Below are positions 36,734-45,782 of a stretch of 64,000 nt of DNA, piece by piece. The first letter of the stretch is position 1; each line of letters starts with the position of its first letter. The translations under genes were made by a program, and so were the position numbers. A model generated the notes under the pieces. The model made no database searches. It worked only from the letters and a program-made list of their open reading frames with translations, and was not told the origin of the DNA. The stretch is from Gracilibacillus kekensis (GTDB lineage Bacteria; Bacillota; Bacilli; Bacillales; Amphibacillaceae): assembly GCF_900143085.1 (NCBI RefSeq), contig NZ_FRCZ01000001.1:248001-312000 (forward strand), written 5' to 3'.

Positions 36734-37900
36734 TCATCTGCCAGGATGATTAGCTTTCTTCATTTGGCGAGTATCGTTACGATTAAAACTATGATGCCAT
36801 TTGTGTTCTTTTGATTTTTTACCTTTTAGTTTTTGTCGTTGGTTGGAGCTTGGTTTATTCGTTTTCTTAACACCTTTACTCATTCGTTGACCATGGTTTT
36901 TTTTTACCTTTTTCTTATCGTTCTGAACTTGACTTTTTCGGGCCTTTCCACTCACTTTTTGGCCATGACTTTCTTTCACCTTGTTTTTTTCCGGCTCTTT
37001 AGTTTCGTGATCTTGATTTTTCTTTTTATCATGAATTACAGCTTTTTCTTTTGCTCGTTCGTTAGCCTGAACAGGGAGAACTTTAGGATCTTTAATTGAT
37101 TCAGAGGAGCCCGATTCTTTTTCATTTACAGAAGTCTCATCCTTTTCTTCCTCATCTTTACTATAATAATTTTGAATAAGTTCTTTTTCTTCTTGATCTA
37201 ATGAGGAGGATGTCCCATTGTCTTCAGATGTTAGATTGGTAACCTCTGAATTATTAGTGTTCTTAATTTGTTCTGCTGTTAATTGATTCATGGAAACATG
37301 ATCTGTTTCAGCTTGTGCTCGTAATTCTTCTGTTACTTCGTAAATAGCGACTTTGTATCCAAGTTGTTGATAATGTTGATCTAGTTTTTCTTCAAATTTA
37401 TGATCAGCAACCTGATTGTAGTAACTTACAGCCATTAGAACTGGACGACCTTTTTTCAATCCTAATTCCGTTTGACTGAGCTCAATAAGTTGATCAGTCA
37501 ACGAGGTGATCGTATGATCTCTTATATCAATATCTTTTAATAATTTATCCGCATCTTTATTCATTGCTTCTGTTTCGAGTACTTGATAATCCTCGTCAAT
37601 CATAATTTTTATACTTGGATTAATATCTATATTAACAACTGCATAGGCTTCTTCGTCTTGTGCAATCCAAATATACAGTGGACTTATTAATAACAAACAA
37701 ATCAAGATCATCGGAGCTATTTTCCATTTTGGACCATTAATAAAAAAAAAGGATAGAAACCAAGACTTTTTCTTAGGTTGATAGTAAGTTTCCATGCCTA
37801 TTTCTTTTTCTTTTATTGGTATAGCCTTATGGAACATACCATATTTATCCATAACAATCGTGTATCTTCTGTTATGCTCCACAATAATTCCTTTTTTCAC
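36734..37900 (-). CDS. rsgI: Anti-sigma-I factor RsgI
   Basis: A 388-residue single-pass membrane protein that binds and silences SigI. Residues 1-55 form the cytoplasmic anti-sigma domain (KKGIIVEHNRRYTIVMDKYGMFHKA), TM is at 61-79, and 85-200 an extracytoplasmic domain starting AYAVVNIDINPSIKIMID, as in all RsgI proteins. Residues 235-388 are a long disordered tail, first acidic then extremely Lys-rich (KKKVKKNHGQ, KGKKSKEHKWHH). GTG start overlaps the sigI stop as GTGA. The Lys-rich tail may bind anionic wall polymers, which is inference. Confidence 0.92.
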   Translation of the reverse strand: MKKGIIVEHNRRYTIVMDKYGMFHKAIPIKEKEIGMETYYQPKKKSWFLSFFFINGPKWKIAPMILICLLLISPLYIWIAQDEEAYAVVNIDINPSIKIMIDEDYQVLETEAMNKDADKLLKDIDIRDHTITSLTDQLIELSQTELGLKKGRPVLMAVSYYNQVADHKFEEKLDQHYQQLGYKVAIYEVTEELRAQAETDHVSMNQLTAEQIKNTNNSEVTNLTSEDNGTSSSLDQEEKELIQNYYSKDEEEKDETSVNEKESGSSESIKDPKVLPVQANERAKEKAVIHDKKKNQDHETKEPEKNKVKESHGQKVSGKARKSQVQNDKKKVKKNHGQRMSKGVKKTNKPSSNQRQKLKGKKSKEHKWHHSFNRNDTRQMKKANHPGR

Positions 37901-38673
37901 AGATCTACCCCCTCGAGGTATTCTCTTAAATATACATAATCACCAGTAAGAATAATAAAAACAGTAATAATGTATTTGCGATTTCTTTCTAACGTCTTTT
38001 TACTTACATTTACCACTTTTAACAGCCTTTTAATAGGTACACGCTTTTTTTCGCAGACGTATTCATATAATGAGGGGTCCACTACTAATTGCTTTGCAGC
38101 AAACACGGCAGATTCCCTAGCATCGCGATGTTTGGGTGAAATTTCTGTTAATTCTTTAAAAGAGATTTTGAATTCCTTCAACTGTTTTGTTAATTCGACT
38201 ATTTCCTGCCTGCGATACCAGGATTCCTGTTCCAGTTGGAATATCTTCTTTGCTTCAGAAATTTCTAATGGACTATCTTCTAATTCCTCTTCCTCGCTTA
38301 CATCAAGAGAAGGATACATATACTGTCGTTGCTCTTTTCTTATATAATCAATTACTTTCCTTTTTATAATGACTTGCGCAAAACCAAGAAAAGACGCACC
38401 CTTTTCTCTTGAATACATTTGAATGGCATCATTAAAAGCAATCATACCGATACTAAATTCATCATTACTTTTTTTAATATATCGTTTGCAAACCTCTGAT
38501 ACACATTTCGCTATGTATGGTTGATATGCCTTTATAATCTCATTTCTTAATTGCTCATCACCTCGCTGAATACATTCAATTTGATCTTCTAAACTATAAT
38601 CTCTATCGATTAACTGGCTTTCTAACATATCCAGCACCACCAGTCCTTTATATTTTTCGTTAAATCTATCCAT
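37897..38673 (-). CDS. sigI: RNA polymerase sigma factor SigI
   Basis: A 258-residue alternative sigma factor of the SigI family. Region 2 contains FSIGMIAFNDAIQMYSREKGASFLGFAQVIIKRKVIDYIRKEQR (quoted as a type: core-binding and -10 recognition), and the C-terminal part has SFKELTEISPKHRDARESA and RVPIKRLLKVVNVSKKTLERNRKYIITV typical of SigI's special C-domain. In B. subtilis SigI responds to heat and cell-wall stress and controls wall genes such as lytE and mreBH. The 398-base region upstream (38674-39071) is very AT-rich and shows no gene; I could not identify a SigI promoter there. Confidence 0.93.
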   Translation of the reverse strand: MDRFNEKYKGLVVLDMLESQLIDRDYSLEDQIECIQRGDEQLRNEIIKAYQPYIAKCVSEVCKRYIKKSNDEFSIGMIAFNDAIQMYSREKGASFLGFAQVIIKRKVIDYIRKEQRQYMYPSLDVSEEEELEDSPLEISEAKKIFQLEQESWYRRQEIVELTKQLKEFKISFKELTEISPKHRDARESAVFAAKQLVVDPSLYEYVCEKKRVPIKRLLKVVNVSKKTLERNRKYIITVFIILTGDYVYLREYLEGVDL

Positions 38674-39071
38674 TTTTTTGTCTGTATCTCTTATAACTTT
38701 TTTATTTTTTATATTTCACCAGTTTATTTTTTGTCACATTGTCTAGAATATAAGATGTTGAAAGATCTATCTACCATGATTTGATTACAAATAATTAAAT
38801 TTTATTTTCAAAAAGTAGTCCATATGTCATACTGTGATTAATTTATATCAGTTTTCCCCTATCTCAACATAGTCCCAATGACTTAAATTTAATTATAGTT
38901 ATTTAACCTTGATATATTTACCCATTCTCAAAAAAAATAAACCTTTAAAAACTAACTATGTAATGTAAGTTTTTAAAAGCATATTGCTCTATATAAAGTA
39001 TGTGTTTCATTAGGAGGACTATCTTTTCTATTCACCACTTCGTTTTTTATTTGATGTTTGTTGTTTAGCTT

Positions 39072-39893
39072 CTAAGGACTGTTAACATCATGATAATATT
39101 CGATCGGTACAGCTAAACCTACCCGGCCATGTTGCTCCTGCTTCTGTGTTGCAAATACAACAGCAATTACCTCACCGTTTTGATCGATGACAGGACTCCC
39201 ACTATTACCACGATAAACTGGTGCATCTAACATATAGACTGGTTGTTCCCAACTGTTTAACTCTGTCATACCTATTAAGTCTCCTTGATTGGCTATTCCA
39301 TTAAAACGTAACGGATTACCAATAAAAAAAACATCATTTATTGGAGGTGATTTGCTTTCATCAGCCAATGTTAAATAAGGTAAATTTTTTCCTTCCACAT
39401 CTAGTAATGCCAAGTCTATTTCCGGATAAACCTCGACTACTTCACCATTAAACAAGCCTTGTTCTTTGAATGCTACGGTGATTTTCGACTGATCTTCAAT
39501 GACATGATAATTCGTGATGATATAGCCATCATCTGAAATGGAAAATCCTGTACCTTTATTATCCGCACCCTCTATTACGACTACAGCTTGCCGATAATCT
39601 TGAACTGTTTCATTTTGCATTAATTGTGCGGACGTTTTTATAAATTCAATGGCAGGTATCGAAAAAGTTTGTGGAAGTATTGCAATCACTTGAATAAACA
39701 TCGCGATCGCAATCGACCAAATGGCCCATTTTGGAAAAGGTCGTTTCTTTCTTTCATCCTCTTCACGCATTTCTTTCTCTTTAAGTTTTTGTTTTTCCAA
39801 TTGAACAAGCTCATACATTTCTTCAGGTTCTATTTCTTCGTAAAGATCCTCATCTATAATATCCCATTCTTTCTTTTCATCAGTATCTCGCAT
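39072..39893 (-). CDS. Membrane-anchored trypsin-like serine protease
   Basis: A 273-residue protein. The first 60 residues are cytoplasmic and very acidic then basic (EEIEPEEMYELVQLEKQKLKEKEMREED), one TM helix follows (WAIWSIAIAMFIQVIAIL), then an S1/HtrA-like protease domain outside. The triad is His in YIITNYHVIED, Asp in EIDLALLD and Ser in YRGNSGSPVI. There is no PDZ domain, unlike HtrA. The ATG at 39893 has GAGGTGTGAC in front; ATG five codons earlier has no site. Next to sigI-rsgI, it could act on extracytoplasmic stress signals, but this is only positional. Confidence 0.88.
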   Translation of the reverse strand: MRDTDEKKEWDIIDEDLYEEIEPEEMYELVQLEKQKLKEKEMREEDERKKRPFPKWAIWSIAIAMFIQVIAILPQTFSIPAIEFIKTSAQLMQNETVQDYRQAVVVIEGADNKGTGFSISDDGYIITNYHVIEDQSKITVAFKEQGLFNGEVVEVYPEIDLALLDVEGKNLPYLTLADESKSPPINDVFFIGNPLRFNGIANQGDLIGMTELNSWEQPVYMLDAPVYRGNSGSPVIDQNGEVIAVVFATQKQEQHGRVGLAVPIEYYHDVNSP

Positions 39894-40014
39894 GTCACAC
39901 CTCACCATATCGACCTATTCTAATTCTATTATAGCATGTTTCAAAAGTATTTTAATTGAAGGAATAGCAAACTTCTTTTATATTAGTAGTAAGACTTTAA
40001 AAGGAGTGTAAAAA

Positions 40015-40560
40015 ATGTTATTAGATGAAATCCTAGATTATAATAAGCAATTTGTCGAAGAAAGAGGGTATGAGGTATTTGAAACAGATAAGTTTCCTAA
40101 CAAGAGAGCGGTAATTTTCACTTGTATGGATACACGCTTAATTGAATTACTACCTAATGCTTTAAATTTAAAAAACGGCGATGTTAAAATGGTTAAAAAT
40201 GCCGGTGCGATTTTAAATGATCCTTATGACAGTACGATGAAGAGTATACTCGTTGCCATCCATGCTTTACAAGCGGATGAAGTAATTGTAATTGCTCACC
40301 ACGGTTGTGGAATGAATGGGTTTAATACGGAAGAATTCGTTGGGTTGATGAAGGACAAGGGTATCGATCAAACGGCAATTAATAGCCTGGATAAGGATCC
40401 AAAAGAATGGTTAACAGGTTTTGATGATGTGACCGCAAATGTCGAACAATCGGTACGAATCATCGAGAATCATCCACTATTACCAGAGGATATTCCAGTA
40501 CACGGATTAGTAATCGACCCAGAAACAGGAAAATTAGACCTGGTCAAAAAAGGATACTAA
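40015..40560 (+). CDS. Beta-class carbonic anhydrase, YtiB-like
   Basis: A 181-residue zinc enzyme that interconverts CO2 and bicarbonate in the cytosol. Zinc ligands are Cys37 in FTCMDTR, His95 and Cys98 in AHHGCGM; Asp39-Arg41 form the catalytic dyad. It is the short clade like B. subtilis YtiB. AAAGGAGTGTAAAAA precedes the ATG. It is followed directly by the 21-bp box array, so no conventional terminator is seen until 40767. Confidence 0.92.
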   Translation: MLLDEILDYNKQFVEERGYEVFETDKFPNKRAVIFTCMDTRLIELLPNALNLKNGDVKMVKNAGAILNDPYDSTMKSILVAIHALQADEVIVIAHHGCGMNGFNTEEFVGLMKDKGIDQTAINSLDKDPKEWLTGFDDVTANVEQSVRIIENHPLLPEDIPVHGLVIDPETGKLDLVKKGY

Positions 40561-40579
40561 ATGAATGATAAATTCCCTT

Positions 40580-40730
40580 GACGGGATATGTAGTATTGTA
40601 GACGGGATAATCGATTGTCTTCACGGGATAAAGTACTTTCTTCACTGGATAAGTCTCCATATCCTGCCAAGCACATTTATTATCCCGTGAAGCGAGAGGG
40701 TTATCCCGTCAACAGCAGGTTTTATCCTGT
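40580..40730. repeat. Eight CGGGATA/TATCCCG boxes at exact 21-bp spacing
   Basis: Forward boxes ACGGGATA (last one ACTGGATA) start at 40581, 40602, 40623 and 40644; reversed boxes TATCCTG, TATCCCG, TATCCCG and TATCCTG start at 40660, 40681, 40702 and 40723. Every step within an arm is exactly 21 bases, two turns of B-DNA, while the sequence between boxes varies. The whole stretch is therefore a nested imperfect palindrome about 150 bp long, centred near 40655. Confidence 0.93.
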
Positions 40731-40766
40731 AAAGGAGAATTTTACACACAACATGTTACTCGTAAT

Positions 40767-40804
40767 AAAAACAGACAAATTCCAAAGAATTTGCCTGTTT
40801 TTTA
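40767..40804. terminator. Bidirectional terminator between carbonic anhydrase and aldo/keto reductase
   Basis: AAAACAGACAAATTC pairs with GAATTTGCCTGTTTTTT; it ends two bases before the stop codon of the convergent gene at 40806. Confidence 0.92.
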
Positions 40805-40805
40805 T

Positions 40806-41636
40806 TTATACACCGTAATCGAATTCATCTGGATGGGGTCCGATTCGTTTGTTTTCATCCATGCTGGCCATTTTGTCCATATCCTCAGTAGTCAATTCAA
40901 AATCGAATATATCTACATTCTCTTGCTGACGTTCTTGATGAACAGATTTTGGTATGGTAATAATACCACTTTGATATTGCCAACGAACAATTACTTGCGA
41001 CGGTTTCTTATTATGTTTTGCAGCAAGCTCTTGTAATACCGGATGATCAAAATAGCGAGCTTTGCCTAATGGAGCCCATGCTTCCACTTTGATATCGTGC
41101 TTTTCACAAAAATCTCTTACTGCCTTTTGTTGTAATTGTGGATGTAATTCTACTTGATTGGCAACTGGTTTAATTTCTGCTACTTTTAATAGCTCCTCCA
41201 AATGATGTGGTTCAAAATTACTTACACCAATTGCTTTCGCTTTTCCATCCCGGTAAATATCTTCTAACGCTTTGTACGTTTCAATGAATTTACCTGGCAC
41301 AGGCCAGTGAACGAGATATAAATCCACATAATCCATTTGTAGACGTTCTAAACTTCGCTTAAAAGCTGCCTTTGTTTCGTCGTATCCTTGCTCATCGTTC
41401 CACACTTTTGTTGTAACAAAAATGTCTTTACGTGGCACATTACTATCTTTTATCGCTTGTCCAACACCCTCTTCATTACCATATAAGGATGCTGTATCAA
41501 TATGGCGATACCCTAGTTCCAAAGCAGACTTCACCGCATGATACACTTCATCACCTGGCTCTGCCTTGTAAACACCTAGTCCGACTTGTGGAATTTCTGT
41601 ACCATTGTTCAATTTCAAAGTTGAAGTTAAGCTCAT
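40806..41636 (-). CDS. Aldo/keto reductase, YvgN/YtbE type
   Basis: A 276-residue NADPH-dependent reductase with a TIM-barrel fold. The catalytic tetrad is visible: Asp and Tyr in YRHIDTASLYGNEEGVG, Lys in FVTTKVWND and His in YLVHWPVPG; the NADPH-binding C-terminal segment is IITIPKSVHQERQQENV. Members such as YvgN and YtbE reduce glyoxal, methylglyoxal and other aldehydes. ATG at 41636 after GGAGGCGTTTCTGAA. Single gene. Confidence 0.9.
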   Translation of the reverse strand: MSLTSTLKLNNGTEIPQVGLGVYKAEPGDEVYHAVKSALELGYRHIDTASLYGNEEGVGQAIKDSNVPRKDIFVTTKVWNDEQGYDETKAAFKRSLERLQMDYVDLYLVHWPVPGKFIETYKALEDIYRDGKAKAIGVSNFEPHHLEELLKVAEIKPVANQVELHPQLQQKAVRDFCEKHDIKVEAWAPLGKARYFDHPVLQELAAKHNKKPSQVIVRWQYQSGIITIPKSVHQERQQENVDIFDFELTTEDMDKMASMDENKRIGPHPDEFDYGV

Positions 41637-41714
41637 TTCAGAAACGCCTCCTTAGTTTGTTATCAAGTACATCCCTATTTTATTAAAAACTTACTCTACT
41701 AGAAAGAAAAATGC

Positions 41715-42791
41715 TTAGTCATTTTCAGCTTGCTTTTTTATAATATCAATAACTTTTTCTTTTGCCTCACTTGATCGATAATTGTTCATTCTATCTTTTA
41801 TGGCTAATTTCTCTTTTCTCAACTTTTGCAGAGCTTCTATTAATGAATCTGTTGTTAATTGTTCTTCTTCTAACACGTGAGCGTAACCTTGTTTTTTAAA
41901 TGATTCTGCATTAACAATTTGATCCCCACGGCTAGCGTTTCTGGATAACGGTATTAGCAACATTGGCTTATTTAATGCTAAAAATTCAAAGATTGCATTT
42001 GCACCAGCTCGAGAAGATACTATATCGGTTATTGCTAACAAGTCCTTTAACTCCTCTTGCACATATTCATACTGGACATACCCAGGTTGTGTATATTGTT
42101 CATCAATATTATCCTTCCCACAAATATGTACAATTTGAAAGTCTTGTAATAATTGCTCCAGCCCTTCACGAATAGCTTGGTTAATCTTTTGTGACCCTGC
42201 ACTTCCCCCCATTATAAGTAACACGTTTTTTGAACCGTTAAAACCTGTTAACTGAAACCCTCTTTCACGTATACCTGTAAATAGTTCTTCCCGTACAACA
42301 GCCCCTATCCATTCAGCTTTTTCTTCTGGTAAATATTTTAAGGTTTCAGGGAACGTTGCGAGTACTTTTTTTGCAAAAGGAATCGCCAGTTTGTTGGCAA
42401 GACCTGGTGTATAATCGGATTCATGAATAACAGCAGGAACGCCCTTTAATCGCGCTGCCACCAGAACTGGAACCGAAACAAATCCGCCTTTTGAGAAAAT
42501 AACAGCAGGCTTCTTTTTGCCGATAATACGGTGAGCTTGCCATGTTCCTTTGAGCACCTTAAATGGATCTTTAAAATTTTCCTTAGAAAAATAACGTCTT
42601 AGTTTGCCGGTTGATATTGGATGGTAGGTGACACCTTCTATCGATTCAATTAATTCTTTCTCGATACCATCTTTCGACCCAATATAATCAATCGACCAAC
42701 CTTCATTGAGGAACTCTGGTATGATTGCAAGGTTAACCATCACATGTCCAGCAGTTCCTCCTCCAGTAAAAATTATTTGTTTATCTTTCAA
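41715..42791 (-). CDS. murG: MurG-type N-acetylglucosaminyltransferase, stand-alone copy
   Basis: A 358-residue peripheral membrane glycosyltransferase that adds GlcNAc to lipid I to make lipid [17 protein letters not shown] is the first Gly-rich loop, [16 protein letters not shown] the acceptor region, [17 protein letters not shown] and [23 protein letters not shown] the UDP-GlcNAc site. The gene is not in a dcw cluster. Its [12 protein letters not shown] (rather than HEQN) signature recalls the second MurG-like protein found in some bacilli and the staphylococcal enzyme, so a further murG may exist elsewhere. TTG start at 42791 after GAGAGGAAGATTATC. Confidence 0.88.
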   Translation of the reverse strand: MKDKQIIFTGGGTAGHVMVNLAIIPEFLNEGWSIDYIGSKDGIEKELIESIEGVTYHPISTGKLRRYFSKENFKDPFKVLKGTWQAHRIIGKKKPAVIFSKGGFVSVPVLVAARLKGVPAVIHESDYTPGLANKLAIPFAKKVLATFPETLKYLPEEKAEWIGAVVREELFTGIRERGFQLTGFNGSKNVLLIMGGSAGSQKINQAIREGLEQLLQDFQIVHICGKDNIDEQYTQPGYVQYEYVQEELKDLLAITDIVSSRAGANAIFEFLALNKPMLLIPLSRNASRGDQIVNAESFKKQGYAHVLEEEQLTTDSLIEALQKLRKEKLAIKDRMNNYRSSEAKEKVIDIIKKQAEND

Positions 42792-42862
42792 GATAATCTT
42801 CCTCTCTATTTGCGGTTTTTATGTTATAATCCTTCTACTATCTATGAAAAGGAAGTACGGTT

Positions 42863-44218
42863 ATGTATCCAACGAAAACGTTACAAGAAAAAATACGACT
42901 CTTTATGATTATACTTATACCTATTCTCATCACGCAAGTAAGTATGTATGCGATGAACTTCTTTGACACGATTATGTCAGGAAAAGCTGGTGCAGCTGAT
43001 CTAGCCGGCGTTGCGATTGGTTCGAGTTTATGGGTGCCCGTTCAAATGGGTGTTGTTGGTATATTAATGGCGATGTCTCCCATTGTAGCACAACTTACAG
43101 GAGCTAAAGAAGCAGACAAAATCCCCTTCACGGTGCAGCAAGGGATGTATTTATCAATAGCGCTCGGTGTAGTAGTAAGTATTGTAGGCGCGTTTCTTAT
43201 TGATCCTATTTTATCGATGATGGATTTGGAAGACCGGGTTCGTCATGTGGCAAAGTATTATATTATTACGATCGGTTTAGGAATGATTCCATTTTTTATT
43301 TATAATTTATTGCGTTCCTATATTGATGGCCTGGGTCACACTCGAATCTCAATGGCAATCATTCTTATTTCCTTACCACTTAATATACTGTTTAATTATA
43401 TATTTATTTTCGGGAAGTTAGGTTTGCCTGCATTCGGTGGAATTGGGGCGGGAATCGCTTCAGCATTAACTTTTGTGATTAACTTTCTATTATCAATTTG
43501 GATTGTTCATTATGTCCGTCCATTCCGGGAACATCGGATTTTCAGAAACTTTTTGAAGCCTGCTCTAAAAGAATGGCTCAGCCAGTTACGATTAGGGATT
43601 CCAATTGGATTTTCCATCTTTTTCGAAGTCAGCATTTTTTCTGCGGTCACTTTTATGTTAAGTGTGTATAGTACCAATACAATCGCAGCACACCAAGCAG
43701 CCATTAACTTCGCATCCTTCTTATACATGATACCTTTAAGTATAGCGATGACTCTAACCATATCAGTTGGATTTGAGGTAGGTGCAAAACGATTTATAGA
43801 TGCTAAAGCCTATTCTTACTTAGGAATCTTGTCTGGAGTTATGATCGCATTTGTAGCAGGTGCGATCCTTTACATTTTCGATGATCAGGTAGCACGCTTA
43901 TATAGCGAAAATCCTGAAGTGATCTCATTAACAAAGCAATTTTTGTTCTATGCGATTTTCTTTCAATTTGCTGATGCATTTGGTGCTCCTGTTCAAGGAA
44001 TCCTTCGTGGATACAAAGATGTTAATATTACCTTTTGGATGTCGCTATTTTCCTATTGGTTAATCGGTCTGCCTAGTGGCTGGATTTTGGCTAATTATAC
44101 AAGCTTAGATGCATTTGGTTATTGGTTGGGATTAATTGTGGGACTATCTGCAGGTGCGATTACCTTATTTGGACGAATGCAATATCTACAAAAGAAAATG
44201 ATTAATAAATTTTCTTAG
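42863..44218 (+). CDS. MATE-family multidrug efflux transporter
   Basis: A 451-residue Na+- or H+-driven exporter with twelve transmembrane helices in two homologous halves. FDTIMSGKAGAADLAGVAIGSSLWVP near residue 30 (quoted as type) and GIPIGFSIFFEVSIFSAV near 245 are the matching openings of the two halves. Belongs to the NorM branch. Start ATG after AAAAGGAAGTACGGTT, divergent from murG with 71 bases between starts, so the two may share a control region. Confidence 0.9.
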   Translation: MYPTKTLQEKIRLFMIILIPILITQVSMYAMNFFDTIMSGKAGAADLAGVAIGSSLWVPVQMGVVGILMAMSPIVAQLTGAKEADKIPFTVQQGMYLSIALGVVVSIVGAFLIDPILSMMDLEDRVRHVAKYYIITIGLGMIPFFIYNLLRSYIDGLGHTRISMAIILISLPLNILFNYIFIFGKLGLPAFGGIGAGIASALTFVINFLLSIWIVHYVRPFREHRIFRNFLKPALKEWLSQLRLGIPIGFSIFFEVSIFSAVTFMLSVYSTNTIAAHQAAINFASFLYMIPLSIAMTLTISVGFEVGAKRFIDAKAYSYLGILSGVMIAFVAGAILYIFDDQVARLYSENPEVISLTKQFLFYAIFFQFADAFGAPVQGILRGYKDVNITFWMSLFSYWLIGLPSGWILANYTSLDAFGYWLGLIVGLSAGAITLFGRMQYLQKKMINKFS

Positions 44219-44224
44219 TAACAC

Positions 44225-44254
44225 TAAAGGAGTAGCGGTATCGCTACTCCTTTA
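44225..44254. terminator. Bidirectional terminator overlapping the ALDH stop codon
   Basis: AAAGGAGTAGCG pairs with CGCTACTCCTTT around GTAT. It serves the MATE gene from the left; from the right the aldehyde dehydrogenase stop codon (TAG, 44244-44246) lies inside the stem. Confidence 0.9.
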
Positions 44255-45668
44255 AATTCATTACAATCAGTCGTTCTTCTGTCATTTCCTCGATTGAATA
44301 TTTTGGTCCTTCTTTTCCACTTCCACTGTCTTTAACACCACCATATGGCATTAAATCGACACGATATTGTGAGCCATCATTGATCATAAATCCTCCAACT
44401 TCGACTCGTTTAGCAGCATAATAGGCCGTATCAATATTTTGTGTAAAAATACCACCTTGCAAACCATAATCCGATTGATTTATTTCTTTTATACACTCAT
44501 CTAAATCATTATAGCTGATAACACTAGCTACTGGTGCAAAAATCTCCTCACATACGACACGCATCTCTTTTGTTACATCAGTGATAATGGTTGGTTCCAA
44601 CAATGCGCCTTTACGTTTTCCTCCATGAGCAATAGTCGCACCATCACTTACTGCTTCTTGAATCCACTTTTCTGCTCGTTTCGCTTCTTCTTCTGAAATC
44701 ATGGGCCCAACGTCTGTTTCAGGATCGGATGGATCTCCTATTTTCAAAGCGGAGATTTGCTTCGTTAACTTTTCCATAAATGTATCTTTTATCGACTCAT
44801 GAACATAGATCCGTTGAACGGAAATACAAACTTGCCCTGCAAAAGCAAACGACTGTGCCGCTAACGTTTTTGCCGCTAAATTAACGTTTGCTTCTTTATC
44901 AACGATAACAGGTGAATTGTTTCCTAGTTCAAGGATCAAACGTTTCAACCCTGTTTCCTGCTTTAGCTTCAGACCAACTTCGGCACTACCGGTAAAGGTA
45001 TAAACAGCGATTCGTTCATCTTTCATCATCTGATTACCAACAGTTGAACCAGAACCTACCACAACTTGAAGTAAGCCTTTCGGTAGTCCAGCTTTGTCTA
45101 AAATCTCTGCAAGCTTCAAAGATGATATCGGCGTTTTACTAGCAGGTTTTAAAACAACGGCATTACCAGCTGCCAACGCTGGTGCTATTTTGTGTGCCAC
45201 TAAGTTTAAAGGAAAATTGAAAGGACTAATTGCCCCTACTACACCCACTGGCACCTTTATTGTAAAAGCCATTCTATTTTCAGACCCTGGAGCAGCTTCA
45301 ACTGGAACTCCTTCACCATGAATCCTTTTTGCTTCTTCTGCTGCTACCAAAAAGGTCTGTGCCGAACGGTCAATTTCCGTTCTTGCTTGTTTTAAAGGTT
45401 TTCCGGCTTCTTTCGTAATAATATTGGCTAACTCGTCTTTTTGTTCTATGATTAATTGTGATGCTTTGTGTAAGATTTGATATCTTTCAAAAGGCGATAG
45501 TTTGTCTCGTTCAAAGGCATGCCAAGCACCTGATATAGCTTGATCTACTGTTTCTTCATTCGCCTTTGCAACTTGTGCATACACTTCTTGAGAATATTTA
45601 TCTAATACCTCTAGCGATCCATTTGAATTAATCCAATTTCCATCTATAAAAAGTTTATAGTTATTCAT
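44244..45668 (-). CDS. NAD(P)-dependent aldehyde dehydrogenase
   Basis: A 474-residue oxidoreductase of the ALDH superfamily. The catalytic Cys is in FAGQVCISVQR, the general base Glu in LILELGNNSPVIV, the oxyanion Asn in SPFNFPLNL and the cofactor loop in TFTGSAEVGLKLK. The branch with GQVCISVQRIYVH and ELGNNSPVIV includes lactaldehyde, phosphonoacetaldehyde and non-phosphorylating glyceraldehyde-3-phosphate dehydrogenases; substrate uncertain. ATG at 45668 with AGAGGTG six bases before is preferred. The stop codon is inside the terminator stem. Confidence 0.9.
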   Translation of the reverse strand: MNNYKLFIDGNWINSNGSLEVLDKYSQEVYAQVAKANEETVDQAISGAWHAFERDKLSPFERYQILHKASQLIIEQKDELANIITKEAGKPLKQARTEIDRSAQTFLVAAEEAKRIHGEGVPVEAAPGSENRMAFTIKVPVGVVGAISPFNFPLNLVAHKIAPALAAGNAVVLKPASKTPISSLKLAEILDKAGLPKGLLQVVVGSGSTVGNQMMKDERIAVYTFTGSAEVGLKLKQETGLKRLILELGNNSPVIVDKEANVNLAAKTLAAQSFAFAGQVCISVQRIYVHESIKDTFMEKLTKQISALKIGDPSDPETDVGPMISEEEAKRAEKWIQEAVSDGATIAHGGKRKGALLEPTIITDVTKEMRVVCEEIFAPVASVISYNDLDECIKEINQSDYGLQGGIFTQNIDTAYYAAKRVEVGGFMINDGSQYRVDLMPYGGVKDSGSGKEGPKYSIEEMTEERLIVMNLKE

Positions 45669-45734
45669 AATTAACACCTCTATTTTTATTCTACTTTTGT
45701 TATTCCACCTAGTTACTAACTTAAACCTTTTAAA

Positions 45735-45766
45735 AAGAGAAGCCTTATGTTATAAGACTTCTCTAG
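45735..45766 (-). terminator. Terminator of the nucleoside transporter gene
   Basis: AGAGAAG-C-CTTAT pairs with ATAAG-A-CTTCTCT around GTT; on the minus strand the stem is followed by TTTTTAAAAGG. It lies 17 bases past the stop at 45783. Confidence 0.85.
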
Positions 45767-45782
45767 TAATTAATTTTTCATT

